DNA from: Zygnema cylindricum
Taxonomy: Eukaryota; Streptophyta; Zygnematophyceae; Zygnematales; Zygnemataceae
DNA: 64,000 nt
Assembly: GCA_037447655.1 (NCBI GenBank)
Contig: JBBHKE010001206.1
Location: 175,478-239,477, forward strand
Direction: 5' to 3'
Below are positions 53,676 to 64,000 of the stretch, piece by piece. A program made the position numbers and the translations under genes. Below the pieces are notes generated by a model. The model was not told where the DNA came from. It worked only from the letters and a program-made list of their open reading frames with translations, and did not search any database. The stretch's first letter is position 1. Each line of letters opens with the position of its first letter.

Positions 53676-56600
53676 ATGGTGGACAGACAGTTAAACCTTT
53701 CTCCCAGCGACTCTTCCGACGAGGAACCATGGCTGTTGTCGTTTCCTCCCTGTAAGCTTCCGGAAAGTACAGAGGAGGAAAATCGGGCAGCATATCGTAC
53801 GGCTGTTGTACGGAATCTGGTGGAAGCCGGTCACCTGCTGGTTGATGATGTGGCAAATACTTATTCCTTGGAGAAGTCAAACCAGGAATTAGGGTTTCAA
53901 CGGGTGGAGATACAAGATTCGGTAGGTTTTAACAGTCCAACAGGCATAGCTGGGAAATGGAAATGTAACTGAAAAGGGAAACGGAAATGGAAACTAAAAA
54001 AAAGTAAATGGAAACTTAAAAAAAGAAAATGGAAACTAAAAGAAAGAAAATGGGAATGGGAATGGGGATGGGGATGGGAATGGGGATGGTGTGCTTCTGA
54101 CTGCTGCTAGTGTCTATTAAATTTGTCTTTTAATGGTTTTTCAATAGATGTATTTACTTGAAGATCTGTCTTTTGTGGTGTTTAAATTGATGTATTTACT
54201 GGAGACTTTCTCTTTTTTTTGTGTTTTAATGCATGTATTTGATAGAGAAGCTGTCTTTTAATGGTGTATAAATAGCTGCCAGGAAGAGACGAAAATGAAA
54301 AAAATGTAGAGAGATGAGTGGCAGATGGGATGGGAAATTAATGCGAGGATTATCTCTGGAATCCTCTTTGGGAACTTTTTTTGTTATCACTTTTGTTTGA
54401 TATTGTTGACTGGGAGATTAGCAAGTTTTTTTTATAAAATTGAGACTAGAATAGTTTGTAAAATCTAATTTAGTTTTTGTGTGGGTTGTCAGAGATGGTA
54501 GCAGAAAGACACTCCGGTTAGTCATTTTTCGGTGTATGAGGAAATTTCCGATGGTGAAGCAAGTAGTGGTAAGTATACTGCCCATCATAATTAGAGTAAA
54601 TAAATTATTATTGTGATGGAATTATTACTGTAAATGCGGAATTAGAATGTATAACGCTAACTCTGTCTCCTTTAGTGAACGGAGACGTGACGGACTGTAG
54701 TCCATTCCTAAAGTGGTGTTGTTAACTCTATTTTATGATTTTTGGCCGAAAAAAACTGTGACTGAATGAGCTTTATGAAACTCTAACATCGATGGGCGGT
54801 GTAGTCTACCAACATTATTTCAGACCCCGAATTTTGTTCAATTGTTTAGGCTTCTGTTTTTTTTCTTGGTTTTGTTTTTTCTCTTGGTTTTAGTCTATGT
54901 GCAGATTGTTGCACTTAATGTATTTCGGTTGTGTCAAGATGCTTTCACAGCTGAATTGTAGATGTTAATTTTGATGCAACTGATTCCGTCAAAATGGCAA
55001 GACAAAGGAAGCTCTTTGTTTCCATCAATTCCAAATTCTTTCATATGTTGTCTATTTTTTGTATTTTTTTTTAGTTTGTCGCAAGTTCTTTGAGCCCTTA
55101 ATTATAATGCTGTTGTATACTGCCCATTGCTGTTAGAATTTGTGAATTATCAGCGTCATCACTTTATCAGAATCTACACTAAATTATGGTTTGGCACATG
55201 GCTCATTTTGGGCCGCTTAACTAAATAGTGTTACTAACACTAAATTATGTTTCTGGCTCAAAGAAATGCGCTCTTGAATGAGAGGCGTTAAGTCTAATGA
55301 CAAGGGGCACTGGCATGATGTGATATGCGTAGATGTGTCGATTGGATAATCATCTTTCATCCATGTTTTTCGTTTAGATATCATTTAATATCAACAAATA
55401 TGTTGTCCCTTAATGACTTGACCTCATGTTTTTTTTCAGATAGTATTTACATAGAAAGCCAATTGCTTTCCTTCGCTAACCTGTTCGTTTCTGTTTGGGC
55501 TGTTCACTGAAATTCTGTTGTACTGTAATGCAGTACATTGTGATTCCCTGTTAGTGTTAAGAAATATAAACTGTGGGGTTTATTTTAGTGAGTGACGTGG
55601 ACTATTTTCAACCACTTGTCAAACGTTAAGAAAAAAAAAATCAGTTTTATTAACACGGTTTTTAAGTTCAAGGGCCAAAATAAAGCGCACAGAGTTAGTG
55701 TTATCAATGCTAATAGCGATTCACGGGTGTACTCTTCTAACGATTTTTTTTATTTTTTGCCTTATTTTGACAGGTGTATCTGGAGACGGGTCAACAGACG
55801 TGGATACTGATGAACAGCAGGAGGGTTTAGGGTTAAGTCGAGCACAAAGAAAACACTTTAAGCGTAGGAAACTCAAAGAAACTGTCTGTGCTTTGCTAAA
55901 TCGAGCTTCTGGCTCTAAAGTTGATAATTTGAGAGAAGGGGAAGTGGCAGGTCCTACTGGCTTATCTAATGAAGAAGAGTTTTTTGAGCCTGTTGAACTC
56001 AGTATTCCTGGTGGGCAAAAAGGGATGGCAGGGGAAGGGATGACAAGGGAAGGTTTGACAGTTGCGAGTTTATCACAGGATTCGAAGAAAACCAGGAGGG
56101 AGATAGGACCAGCTTTTCCGACAGTAAAAGATGTGACAGATTTAGGGTTGTTGACACCTTCAGAAATCGTTTCTGGATTAAGACATGGGAGGGAGAATCG
56201 TGTGTCTTTAGTTCGCTCGACAAGCAATGGTTTGGTAAACACAATTGAAGAGGGGAATGAAGAAAAAGTGTCAAACAGTTTAGTTGATTTGCATGATATT
56301 GGATCATGTGATAATGAAGTTGTTAGGAGTTCACAAGGGAATAATACATTGTCGCCCAAGAAACAGTCGACAATTAAAAAAAATCAGCGGCGCAGAGATG
56401 CCAAAAAGAGACGGAATGAGACGCCTGCGGGAAATGAAAGGTGATTTAAGTGTATTTTACTTGGTGGTGTTATTCTTATTGCTAAAAATGCAAATAATAT
56501 CTTTGTTTTGCGGGTTTATCTTTCAGTTGCATCTCCTCTTTCCATGGGCTCTGCACAATAAACTCGCGAAAAGAATTGCGACATTATAAAACCCGATGTG

Positions 56601-57578
56601 TCCATTTATAACTACGGGCTACGCGTGTTGCAACATGTTATTTAAACCTTGTTTTACTATTTTGCCTTCACTCTCTTATTTGTAAATAATAGGTAAAATT
56701 CTTGGTGTCTCTTATTGGTGTAATTATTAGTGCCATATCATTTTGACTATCCAATTTTTTACTGTTGATACTTGCCTGTTAATGAGACAGTATCTGCCTC
56801 GGTCTGTTACTGCCATCTAATAGGGGATTTGATTTTTTGTGGTCTTTATGGGTGGAAAAGGTCAGGTAAATTGTCTCTCCGTAAGTGATGTTAGATTGTT
56901 CTAATAATGTGGTTATTATGTTGCAGTGAGGTCCTAAGCTAAGATTTATCGGGGCCAGGTAATTTGTCTCTCTATGAGTGAGGTTATATTGTTAGGCACA
57001 AGGGTGTTGTTATGGTGCAATGAGGTTTTCAGTTAAGGTTTTGTATTAGAGTAGTAGTAGCCGTTTAGATTGTTTGTATTGTATGAACTTGTCGACATTT
57101 TAGGTTTTTTTGCCTCTTGACATGCCTAATTTTCTTCATTTTTGTTCACCTCAGTATACTTTGTTGGCTGGTTGAATCGCTTATGGTTTAGTTTGGTTGA
57201 TTATTTATTGCGTTATGGTTAATAATTGCAGTTAGTTATTATTACACTTACAATTTTGATTGTTTTAGAGTCATATATGGTTAATTAATATACCTCCGTG
57301 GGGTTGTATTCTTTACTAATCTGGTGTCGCGGTTTTATGTAGGCAGACACCAAACATTAGTTGGTCAGTTCATCGAGTCTGCAGTTGTGTTTTCAATTTT
57401 CCATGCAACACTAAAAAGTGACTAGTTTTTTTTCTCTCTCTCTTTCTTTCTCTCGTTCTATTTCTTCTCTCTCTCTCCCTTCACCATCTGCAGGAACACG
57501 GGGCGTTTGATTGAAGGACAACCTTTTACATACGATCCAGGGACCAAAACCTTTTCTACTCCTAAGACTCTTGGTTGA
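53676..57578 (+). CDS. Unknown charged, probably nuclear protein, four exons
   Basis: Exons 53676-53921, 54505-54568, 55774-56440 and 57494-57578 join with consistent phase (0, 1, 2) and give 353 residues. The ATG has a good context (CAGCCATGG). The N-terminus is acidic (SPSDSSDEEPWLLSFPPCKL), followed by a helical part (AAYRTAVVRNLVEAGHLLVD). The large exon has a basic cluster LSRAQRKHFKRRKLKE, a long Ser/Glu-rich low-complexity part and a second basic cluster KKNQRRRDAKKRR; both look like nuclear localisation signals. The short last exon ends QPFTYDPGTKTFSTPKTLG. I do not recognise the family. Exon 2 is supported by phase and a GTAAGT donor, but its acceptor (GGTAGCAG) lacks a pyrimidine tract. 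A MITE starts 10 bp inside intron 2. Confidence 0.7.
54120..54285. repeat. ~55-bp tandem repeat in intron 1 of the charged-protein gene
   Basis: GATGTATTTACTTGAAGA, TGATGTATTTACTGGAGA and GCATGTATTTGATAGAGA, each followed by a CTGTCTTTT-like phrase, mark three copies. Confidence 0.75.
54578..54801. mobile_element. MITE I copy next to a 5' splice site
   Basis: TA|CTGCCCATCATAATTAGAG and AACTCTAACATCGATGGGCGGTG|TA. The left TA lies in the donor context GTAAGTATA of exon 2, so the element begins 10 bases into the intron. Confidence 0.85.
55120..55313. mobile_element. MITE I copy, right end decayed
   Basis: TA|CTGCCCATTGCTGTTAGAATT, then GGGCCGCTTAACTAAATAGTGTTA as in 27549-27748. The right end reads AGTCTAATGACAAGGGGCA. 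Confidence 0.75.
55536..55729. mobile_element. MITE K copy in intron 2 of the charged-protein gene
   Basis: TA|CATTGTGATTCCCTGTTAGTG and TGCTAATAGCGATTCACGGGTG|TA, with TGTGGGGTTTATTTTAGTG inside as in 25386-25606. It lies 44 bp before the exon 3 acceptor. Confidence 0.8.
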
Positions 57579-60220
57579 TAAAGCTTGTGAAGACGTGGAT
57601 TGATGGAAATGGTAATGGAGATGGGTTCAAAAACTCTGGGTAGGTTTTGTTTTTTTTTCTTTCATTAATCAATTGAAGAGTAAGAAAATTTTGGTTGTCA
57701 AATTGGTTTTGGTAGAGGAAACAGGTTACCTAAATTACCCTTGTTTTTGGGGAAACGGTACAGTTTTGTGAGTAAGGGTTAGTACGACTTCTCAAAAAAT
57801 TGTACAAATTGTATGACGATTAACTCAAGTTTTACCCTCAACGAGGATTAAAATTCGATATTATAATAACTCTGTGAGTTGTAGAAAGAGGACCAGAGTG
57901 TATTTTTGTATTTTTTTTAGCTATGGAAAAATGACGAGAATTTCTAAAACGAGAATTGTACTCTTGTTTCAGTTTCCTTTTTTCATAGCCAAATGAATTA
58001 TTCGAATTTTATGATGATTATTTAAAATAATAAACAAACTTTCATTTGAGAGGATTATTTTTCTATTTGGTCTTGTGTTATTTTAACTTTTGAGGACCGA
58101 CTATTTCTAACAAGAGAGGTCTCTTTTGGATTCCTTTTTAACTTTTTTTTGAGAGAGAGATATATGAGGAAACCAAAGAGGTAAAAACTATGTTTTTTGA
58201 AAAGGTCCTCTTGTTATATGACTGGAAAGTTTAGAATGCAAGAGATTTAATCTCTCTTTTGTAGGGTTTTACGATTTTTTTTTGTTTTAGAATCTCAGAT
58301 TTTTAAGGTTTTTCTGGGTTTCTAGGGTTTTCGGGTTCTTTGGGTTTTTTATGGTTTGTAATCTCCCTTTTGTCCCTGTGGTTTTTTTTCAAAATCCGAA
58401 TCAAATGAATCTTTTATACTTAATTAGACGAGGTTTTGCTGTATTTTCCATACTTTACAACCAAATGAGGGAAAGACAGTTTTCTTCTTATTTTTGAATG
58501 TGAAATCAAAACTTTTTCTTGTAATTTATCTGTTCCTTTGATTTTTTTTCCGTTTTTTTTCCGTGTATCCTTTCCTTTCAAATATTTGTATATGTTTATG
58601 TGTAGGATCGCCATTTTTTTCCCCTTTCTTTGTGTTTATTTTGTCATCTTGTTGAAAAATACAACATTTTTTTTGGTTTCGTCAAATTGGGCATTATTTT
58701 GTCAATTAATGAGATACAAACCGGTTTATACTGTTAAGTATTCGTGCCATTTATATGATGCAGTGTATAGTATTAAATGTACTATTAAATGTACTATTGA
58801 ATGCACTGTTTTAAAGTACTATTTAAGGGAAGGGAACAACAAAGTATCTTTTGGCTTTGTCAGGTTTTATTTCAATTGCCATAATTTGTTTCTATTTTTG
58901 GAGAAGAAATATTTTGAGAGGAAAAATTTTGAGAGGAATTTTTTTTGAGAGTTTTTTGAGATGAAAATTATTTGAGAGGAAATTTTTTAGAGGAAAATTT
59001 TTGGAGGAATATTTTTGGAGAGGAAAATTTTTAAGAGGATTTTTTTTCCAGACTTCTTTCCCAATACCTTCGTCCTTGTTTCTCAAGGGGAACTTAGTTC
59101 TCGGGAACTTCATATATATATATATAATATATTAAATCTTGTATGCAAAAAAGTTATTTAAGTTTTTTAAAAGGAACTTTGTTTTTAAACGATAGTAAAC
59201 TAGCTGTTCAACGAAATTATTTAAAAAAAAAAAAAATTATCAACACCCATGCCTAAGAAATTTGCTTTTTAAGAGATGTTTCAGCTTGATCCTCAAGAAA
59301 TTGATATTGCTTTCTATTAAAAAAAAAAATGAAGAAAAAATTGCTCTTCAAAAAAAAAATTGTTTTAACCAAATCCTCGAGAAATTGATCTTGTTACATA
59401 AAACAACAGGAAAAAAAAAGAGAAAAGAGAGAAATTGTTGTCAAGCAAGTCATAGCTCAAAATTGTAGTTTTAAACCATTACAACTTGCGCATAAAAAAC
59501 GGTTTAGTGTGTAATCTGTACAAATCTTGAACTTCTAGGAGGTTCTGAGAAAAAAATACTGTTAAAAAGTACATTTTAACCATGTAGAAATTTTTGACAA
59601 AAGCAAAACAAGTGGTGAAAATTTCGGTGGTGTTCCTGAAGGAAATGTATCTATTTTTGGCCGTAAGGGAGGTTTTGAAAATGTCCTCATTTGTGACAGC
59701 TGGACTTATTTCAAATGAAACAAAGGACAAAATAGGAACACATTAAATAGAATGACTAAAATTGATCAATTCGGATCGAAATTACATGAAGTAGTAGCTT
59801 TATGGTAAGGGAAAAAGTTGTATTATTATAAAAGTACGATGGTAAACGATGTGGAGTACATGGAAACAGAGGAAACAAATGGAAAAAGAAAAAAAAGACT
59901 GAAAAACCGAAGAGTAAGGAAACAAACGAACTACAGAAGGAGAAGGTAATGGAAAGAGAAGGAAAGAGACGAAATAGAGAGAACGGCAAACTACTAAAGT
60001 GCATGGAAAGGAACAAACAAACACAAAATGAACAAAAAACACCATTAAAACAAAAAAGTACCCAATAATACCCTCAACAGAACTAAAAACCCTCAGTTAA
60101 AAACTTGGCAAAACCCCAAAGCCAAAAGCCTGGCGGAAAATGGAGCGATCTATAACTTAGTTGGAAAGATGAGGAAGAAATTATATTTATATTTTATTCA
60201 AAGAGAAGTTGTCAAGCACT
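57579..60220. other. AT-rich intergenic DNA, no gene supported
   Basis: The first few hundred bases may be 3' UTR. 58250-58345 repeats TTTAGGGTTTT-like phrases. A GAGAGGAAAATTTTT repeat with about 15-20-bp period fills 58912-59045. The remainder shows only T-rich or A-rich chance frames. Confidence 0.55.
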
Positions 60221-60224
60221 TAAA

Positions 60225-60412
60225 CATGATGACGATAAAGGATGGCGATAAATTTTGACAATAAATGATGACACCAAATAATTACGGTAAAAAATGACGA
60301 TAAAGTATGACGGTAAATGATGAAAATAAATGATGGCGACAAATGTTGACAAAAAAAAAATGATGATAGTTGTTGAAGACAAATGATGACAATAAATGAT
60401 GACGATAGAAAG
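60225..60412. repeat. Degenerate AAATGATGACGAT tandem repeat
   Basis: About thirteen units of 12-16 bp, with TGACGATAAA and TGATGACAATAAA variants. It directly borders the LINE fragment. Confidence 0.8.
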
Positions 60413-60648
60413 ACTCTAGGACAAAATGGGGAGGGCTCCTAGGGCCCCTCCTCTCAAAAATTTTAGGACCACAAAGAATGGAAGAACACATCCCAAAGCA
60501 GTGCCGAAAAAAAAACAAAATGATGATGTCATCAACCGCCATAGGAATGACATCATCATCCGAAGCGTCATGACTCTTATAACCTCGCTCCTTCCTTGTT
60601 GTAACGTCACGAGGAGACACCCCAACATGATGAGCTGGCTTAATAGTA
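60380..60648 (-). pseudogene. LINE 3' coding fragment
   Basis: The minus-strand frame HHVGVSPRDVTTRKERGYKS ... FERRGPRSPPHFVLESF aligns with RHVGVAARDGAKRKERDYAC ... FERRGAGSPSVSVLTSF at about 7695-7910 of the plus-strand LINE. Only this last part is present; the upstream portion is replaced by the (GGGAGGA)n array. Confidence 0.8.
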
Positions 60649-60654
60649 GAGTAG

Positions 60655-60935
60655 AGGGAGGGGGGAGGAGGGAGGAGGGAGGGAGGAGGGAGGAGGGAGG
60701 GAGGAGGGAGGAGGGAGGAGGGAGGGATGAGGGAGGATGGAGGGGGGAGGAGGGAGGAGGGAGGAGGGAGGAGGGAGAAGGGAGGAGGGAGGGAGGAGGG
60801 AGGAGGGAGGAGGGAGGATGGAGGAGGGAGGGAGGAGGGAGGAGGGAGGGAGGAGGGAGGAGGGAGGGGGGAGGAGGGAGGAGGGAGGTGGGAGGGATGA
60901 TGGAGGAGGGAGGAAGACGAGAGAGGTAGGAGGGG
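60655..60935. repeat. (GGGAGGA)n minisatellite, ~280 bp
   Basis: Almost pure GGGAGGA/GGGAGGGAGGA units with few ATGA interruptions. The plus strand is nearly all purine, so triplex or G-quadruplex folding is possible. A related (GGGA)n tract is at 61193-61234. Confidence 0.95.
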
Positions 60936-61234
60936 GGAAAGTTCGTCATCACCAAAAAAACAACTATCACAATCGAGCAACACAATTCCAATACGTAGTG
61001 ACATACTCATATGTTAAAACTCGCATCAAATAAAAATCCATCTCCTACAAGACAAATTTGCAATAGGGTCGAGAACAATGTGGTGTGTCTGGATCAACTC
61101 CCCCCAATGGGAAAAACAATGAAAATGGACGCCATTAAGATCGGGAACACAGTGTAAAAGGAAACGAGAGAAATTGAAACAGAAAGAGAGCGGGAGAGAG
61201 GGAGGGAGGGAGGGAGGGAGGGAGGGAGGGAGGG

Positions 61235-61610
61235 TGTCAAGCTCGTGTACTTTACGGGCACGCCTTTATATCACCAGGGATTTCCGGGGCCCGGTCATCG
61301 GAGTACAAAGGAAGGAGTGCACACAGCCGGACAAGATTCTTGTATTTTCTAAACTGAGCGGAACGCACTTTATTTCGTGCCTAACGGAGGCCGGACGACC
61401 ATGTTATTCCGTCTCACAGATTACAATGCCGTTACATTGGACCAGTTTCCACCAGCCTTCGTGGGGGGTACATTGTAGAGCGCCACGTAACTTTTCGGAT
61501 TGTCGTCTAGATTATGTTGTTAGCTGTCAGTAGGAATTCAGTTTAGGTTCAGCTGACTTTTGGTCCATTAATTGCCTTAGGTCAAAGTCTGGCACTTTTG
61601 TGTCATTTTT
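61235..61610. other. Unique-looking spacer, no gene supported
   Basis: About 375 bp of more balanced composition between the (GGGA)n tract and the satellite. A 119-codon open frame covers part of it but starts within the GGGA tract and shows no domain. Confidence 0.5.
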
Positions 61611-61611
61611 T

Positions 61612-64000
61612 TCGGAGTTTATTTTACCTCTTTTTGTGAGCGCGAACAATAAACGATGTTTGTTACAAATATTTTTGTTAGCGCAAACTCAAATGATAAA
61701 AACATGGTTTAGGGTTGTTTTTAACTCTCTTTGTGTGCGTTTACATTAAACTTTGCCCGTTAATATTTTTGTTGTTAGAGAAAATACAAATTTGTGTTGC
61801 AAACATTTTAGGGTTTTTTTTTACTCTTTTTGTGAGCATAATAATAAACATTGTTCGTTACAAGAAATTATTGGTAGCGCAAGCACAAATTTGTGTTATA
61901 AACATGATTCACAGTTTATTCGAACTATTTTTGTGAGCGCTATCAATATAAAGTGTTTCTTACCATTATTGTTGTTAGCGCAAACACAAAGTTGTGTATC
62001 AAACATGGTTTGGAGTTTATTTTACCTCTTTTTGTGAGCGCGAACAATAAACGATGTTTGTTGCAAATATTTTTGTTAACGCAAACTCAAATTTATGATA
62101 GAAACATAATTTAGGGTTTTCTTTAACTCTCTTTGTGTGTGTTTACAATAAACTTTGCTCCTTAATATTTTTGTTGTTAGAGCAAACACAAATTTGTGTT
62201 GCAAACATAGTTTAGGGTTATTTTTGATTTTATTTTACCTCTTTTTGTGAGCGCAAACAATTAACGTTGTTTGTTACAAATATCCTTTTTAGCGCAAACT
62301 CAAATTTGTGATAGAAACATGGTTTAGAATTTTTTTTTCTACCTTTTTGTGCGCTAACAATAACCTTTCTAAGTTAATATTTTTGTTGTTAACGCAAACA
62401 CAAATTTGTGTTGCAAACATAGTTGAGGGTCTTTTTTTACTGTTTTTGTGGGTGTAAGAATAAAGATTGTTCGTTACAAGAAGTTATTGTTAGCGCAAAC
62501 ACAAATTTGAGTAATAAACATGTTTGAGGGTTTATTTTGAACTATTTTTGTGGGCACCTAATAAAACAAAAGTGTTTATAACCAATATTGTTGTTAGCGC
62601 AAACACAAAGTTGTGTTACAAACATGGTTTGGAGATTATTTGAACTCTTTTTGTGAGCGCGAACAATAAACTTTGTTTGTTACAAATATCTTTATTAGCG
62701 CAAACTCAAATTTTGGATAGAAATATGGTTTAAAGTTTTTTTTAACTCTCTTTGTGTGAGTAAACAATAATCTTTGTTCGTTAATATTTTTGTTGTTAAC
62801 GCAAACTCAAATTTGTGTTGCAAAAATAGTTTAGGGTTTCGTTTTTACTTCTTTTGTGAGCGTAATAATAAACGTTGTCGTTAGAAGAAATTATTGTTAG
62901 CGCATACACAAATTTGAGTAATAAACCTGGTTGAGATTTTATTTTGAACTATTTTTGTAGGCGCTAACAATATAAAGTGTATGTCACTAATATTGTTGTT
63001 AGAGCAAACATAAAGTTGTGTTACAAACATGGTTTGGAGTTTGTTAGCGCACACTCAAATTTTGTGATAGAATCATGGTTTAGGGTTTTTTTTAAATCTC
63101 GTTGTGTGCGTTAACAATAAACTTTGCTCGTTAATGTTTATGTTGTTAACGCAAACACTAATTTGTGTTGCAAAAATAGTTTAGGGTTTATTTTCAGTGT
63201 GAGCATAATAATAAACGTTGTTCGTTACAAGAAATTATTGTAAGCGCAAACACAAATTTGAGTTAAAACATGGTTGAGGGTTTATTTTGATCTACTTTTG
63301 TGGCAACTAACAATATAAATGTTTGTTACCAATATTGTTGTTAGCGCAAACACAAAGTTGTGTTGCAAAGATGGTTCGGAGTTTTTTTTACCTCTTTAAG
63401 TGAGCGTGAACAATGAACGTTGTTTGTTACAAATATCTTCGTTAGCGCAAACTCAAATTTTTGATACAAACATGGTTTAGAGTTTTTTTTAACTCTCTTT
63501 GTGTGTGTTAACAATAAACTTTGTTCGCTAATATTTTTTTTGATAACGCAAACACAACTTTGACTTGCTCACATAGTTGTGGGTTTTATTTTAATGTTTT
63601 GGCGAGCGAAATAATAAACGTTGTTCGTTAGAAGAAATTATTTGCAGCGGAAACACAAATTTGAGTTATAAACATGGTTGAGAGTTTATTTCAACTATTT
63701 GTGTGAGCGCTAACAATATAAAGTGTTTGTTATCAATATTGTTGTAAGAGCAAACACAAAGTTGTGTTGCAAAGAAGGTTCAGTGTTTATATAGCTCTTT
63801 TGTGAGCGTAGACAATAAACGTTGTTTGTTAGATATAATTTTGTTAGCACTGTCTCAAATTTGCGATAGAAACATGGATTAGGGTTTTTTTCAGCTCTCT
63901 TTGATGCGTTTATTATAAAATTTGTTCGTTAATATTTTTGTTTTTAACGCAAGCACAAATTTGTTTTGCAAAAATAGTTTAGGGTTTTTTTTTACTACTT
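61612..64000. repeat. ~102-bp satellite with four-monomer higher-order repeat (~410 bp)
   Basis: Monomers share CTNTTTTTGTGAGCGCNAACAATAAA, a GTTAGCGCAAACACAAATTTGTG centre and end in ACATGGTTTAGGG. Four monomer types recur in order: a (TTACCTCTTTTTGTGAGCGCGAAC), b (AACTCTCTTTGTGTGCG, then GTTAATATTTTTGTTGTTA), c (AGCATAATAATAAACG, then ACAAGAAATTATTG) and d (GAACTATTTTTGTG, then CAATATAAAGTGT). The order is abcd, ab, abcd, abcd, then a deleted a, bcd, abcd, abc to the window end. The array continues past 64000. Confidence 0.9.

Noticed and set aside
60282-61033. Pro/Ser-rich and Gly/Arg/Glu-rich open frames over the GGGAGGA array
   Set aside because: They are frame products of a simple repeat. 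Only the LINE-like part at 60380-60648 is supported by homology.
61612-64000. Interstitial telomere repeat because of recurring TTTAGGG
   Set aside because: The word occurs only once per ~100-bp monomer, so it is part of a satellite and not a telomere tract.

Overview
This is a window of nuclear DNA from a green-lineage eukaryote with large, repeat-filled introns. The evidence for this is a plant-type Ty1/copia element, a 13-exon three-domain FKBP/TPR immunophilin of the FKBP62/65 (ROF) type, spliceosomal introns of up to 4.5 kb, and dense MITE and satellite DNA. A streptophyte alga of the Chara kind fits best, but that is inference, because nothing in the window fixes the species.

Layout. 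1-8.5 kb is transposon wreckage: a decayed copia element on the minus strand, then a decayed LINE on the plus strand with an endonuclease-like C-terminus, ending in poly-A and a (TA)n tract. 10.8-12.1 kb holds a two-exon P-loop kinase gene (minus). 12.2-22.6 kb is a nest of miniature inverted-repeat elements inserted into one another, including an hAT-type MITE with a perfect 8-bp target duplication, a partial LTR unit, and a block present twice. 22.6-27 kb is AT-rich and (GGGAGA)n-rich with more MITEs. 27.0-38.2 kb is an eight-exon glutamine-synthetase-type I-like ligase gene (plus). 40.6-47.9 kb is the FKBP62-like gene (minus), with a perfect heat-shock element about 0.66 kb upstream. 50.8-52.5 kb is a three-exon secreted protein with two PAN/Apple-like repeats (minus). 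53.7-57.6 kb is a four-exon unknown charged protein (plus). 58-61.2 kb is low complexity with a LINE 3' fragment and a (GGGAGGA)n array. 61.6-64 kb is a satellite with higher-order structure that runs off the end.

The genes look like unrelated housekeeping genes and do not form a pathway. I rebuilt every exon chain from splice sites with consistent phase. The most unusual feature is shared by two unrelated genes: the 3' splice site plus the first ~25-70 coding bases of an exon has been tandemly copied back into the preceding intron, up to five times. This produces rows of decoy acceptors next to the true one. A ~2 kb near-palindromic foldback element also lies in the largest intron of the synthetase gene, and one MITE superfamily has TA target duplication shown by an empty-site comparison inside the window.
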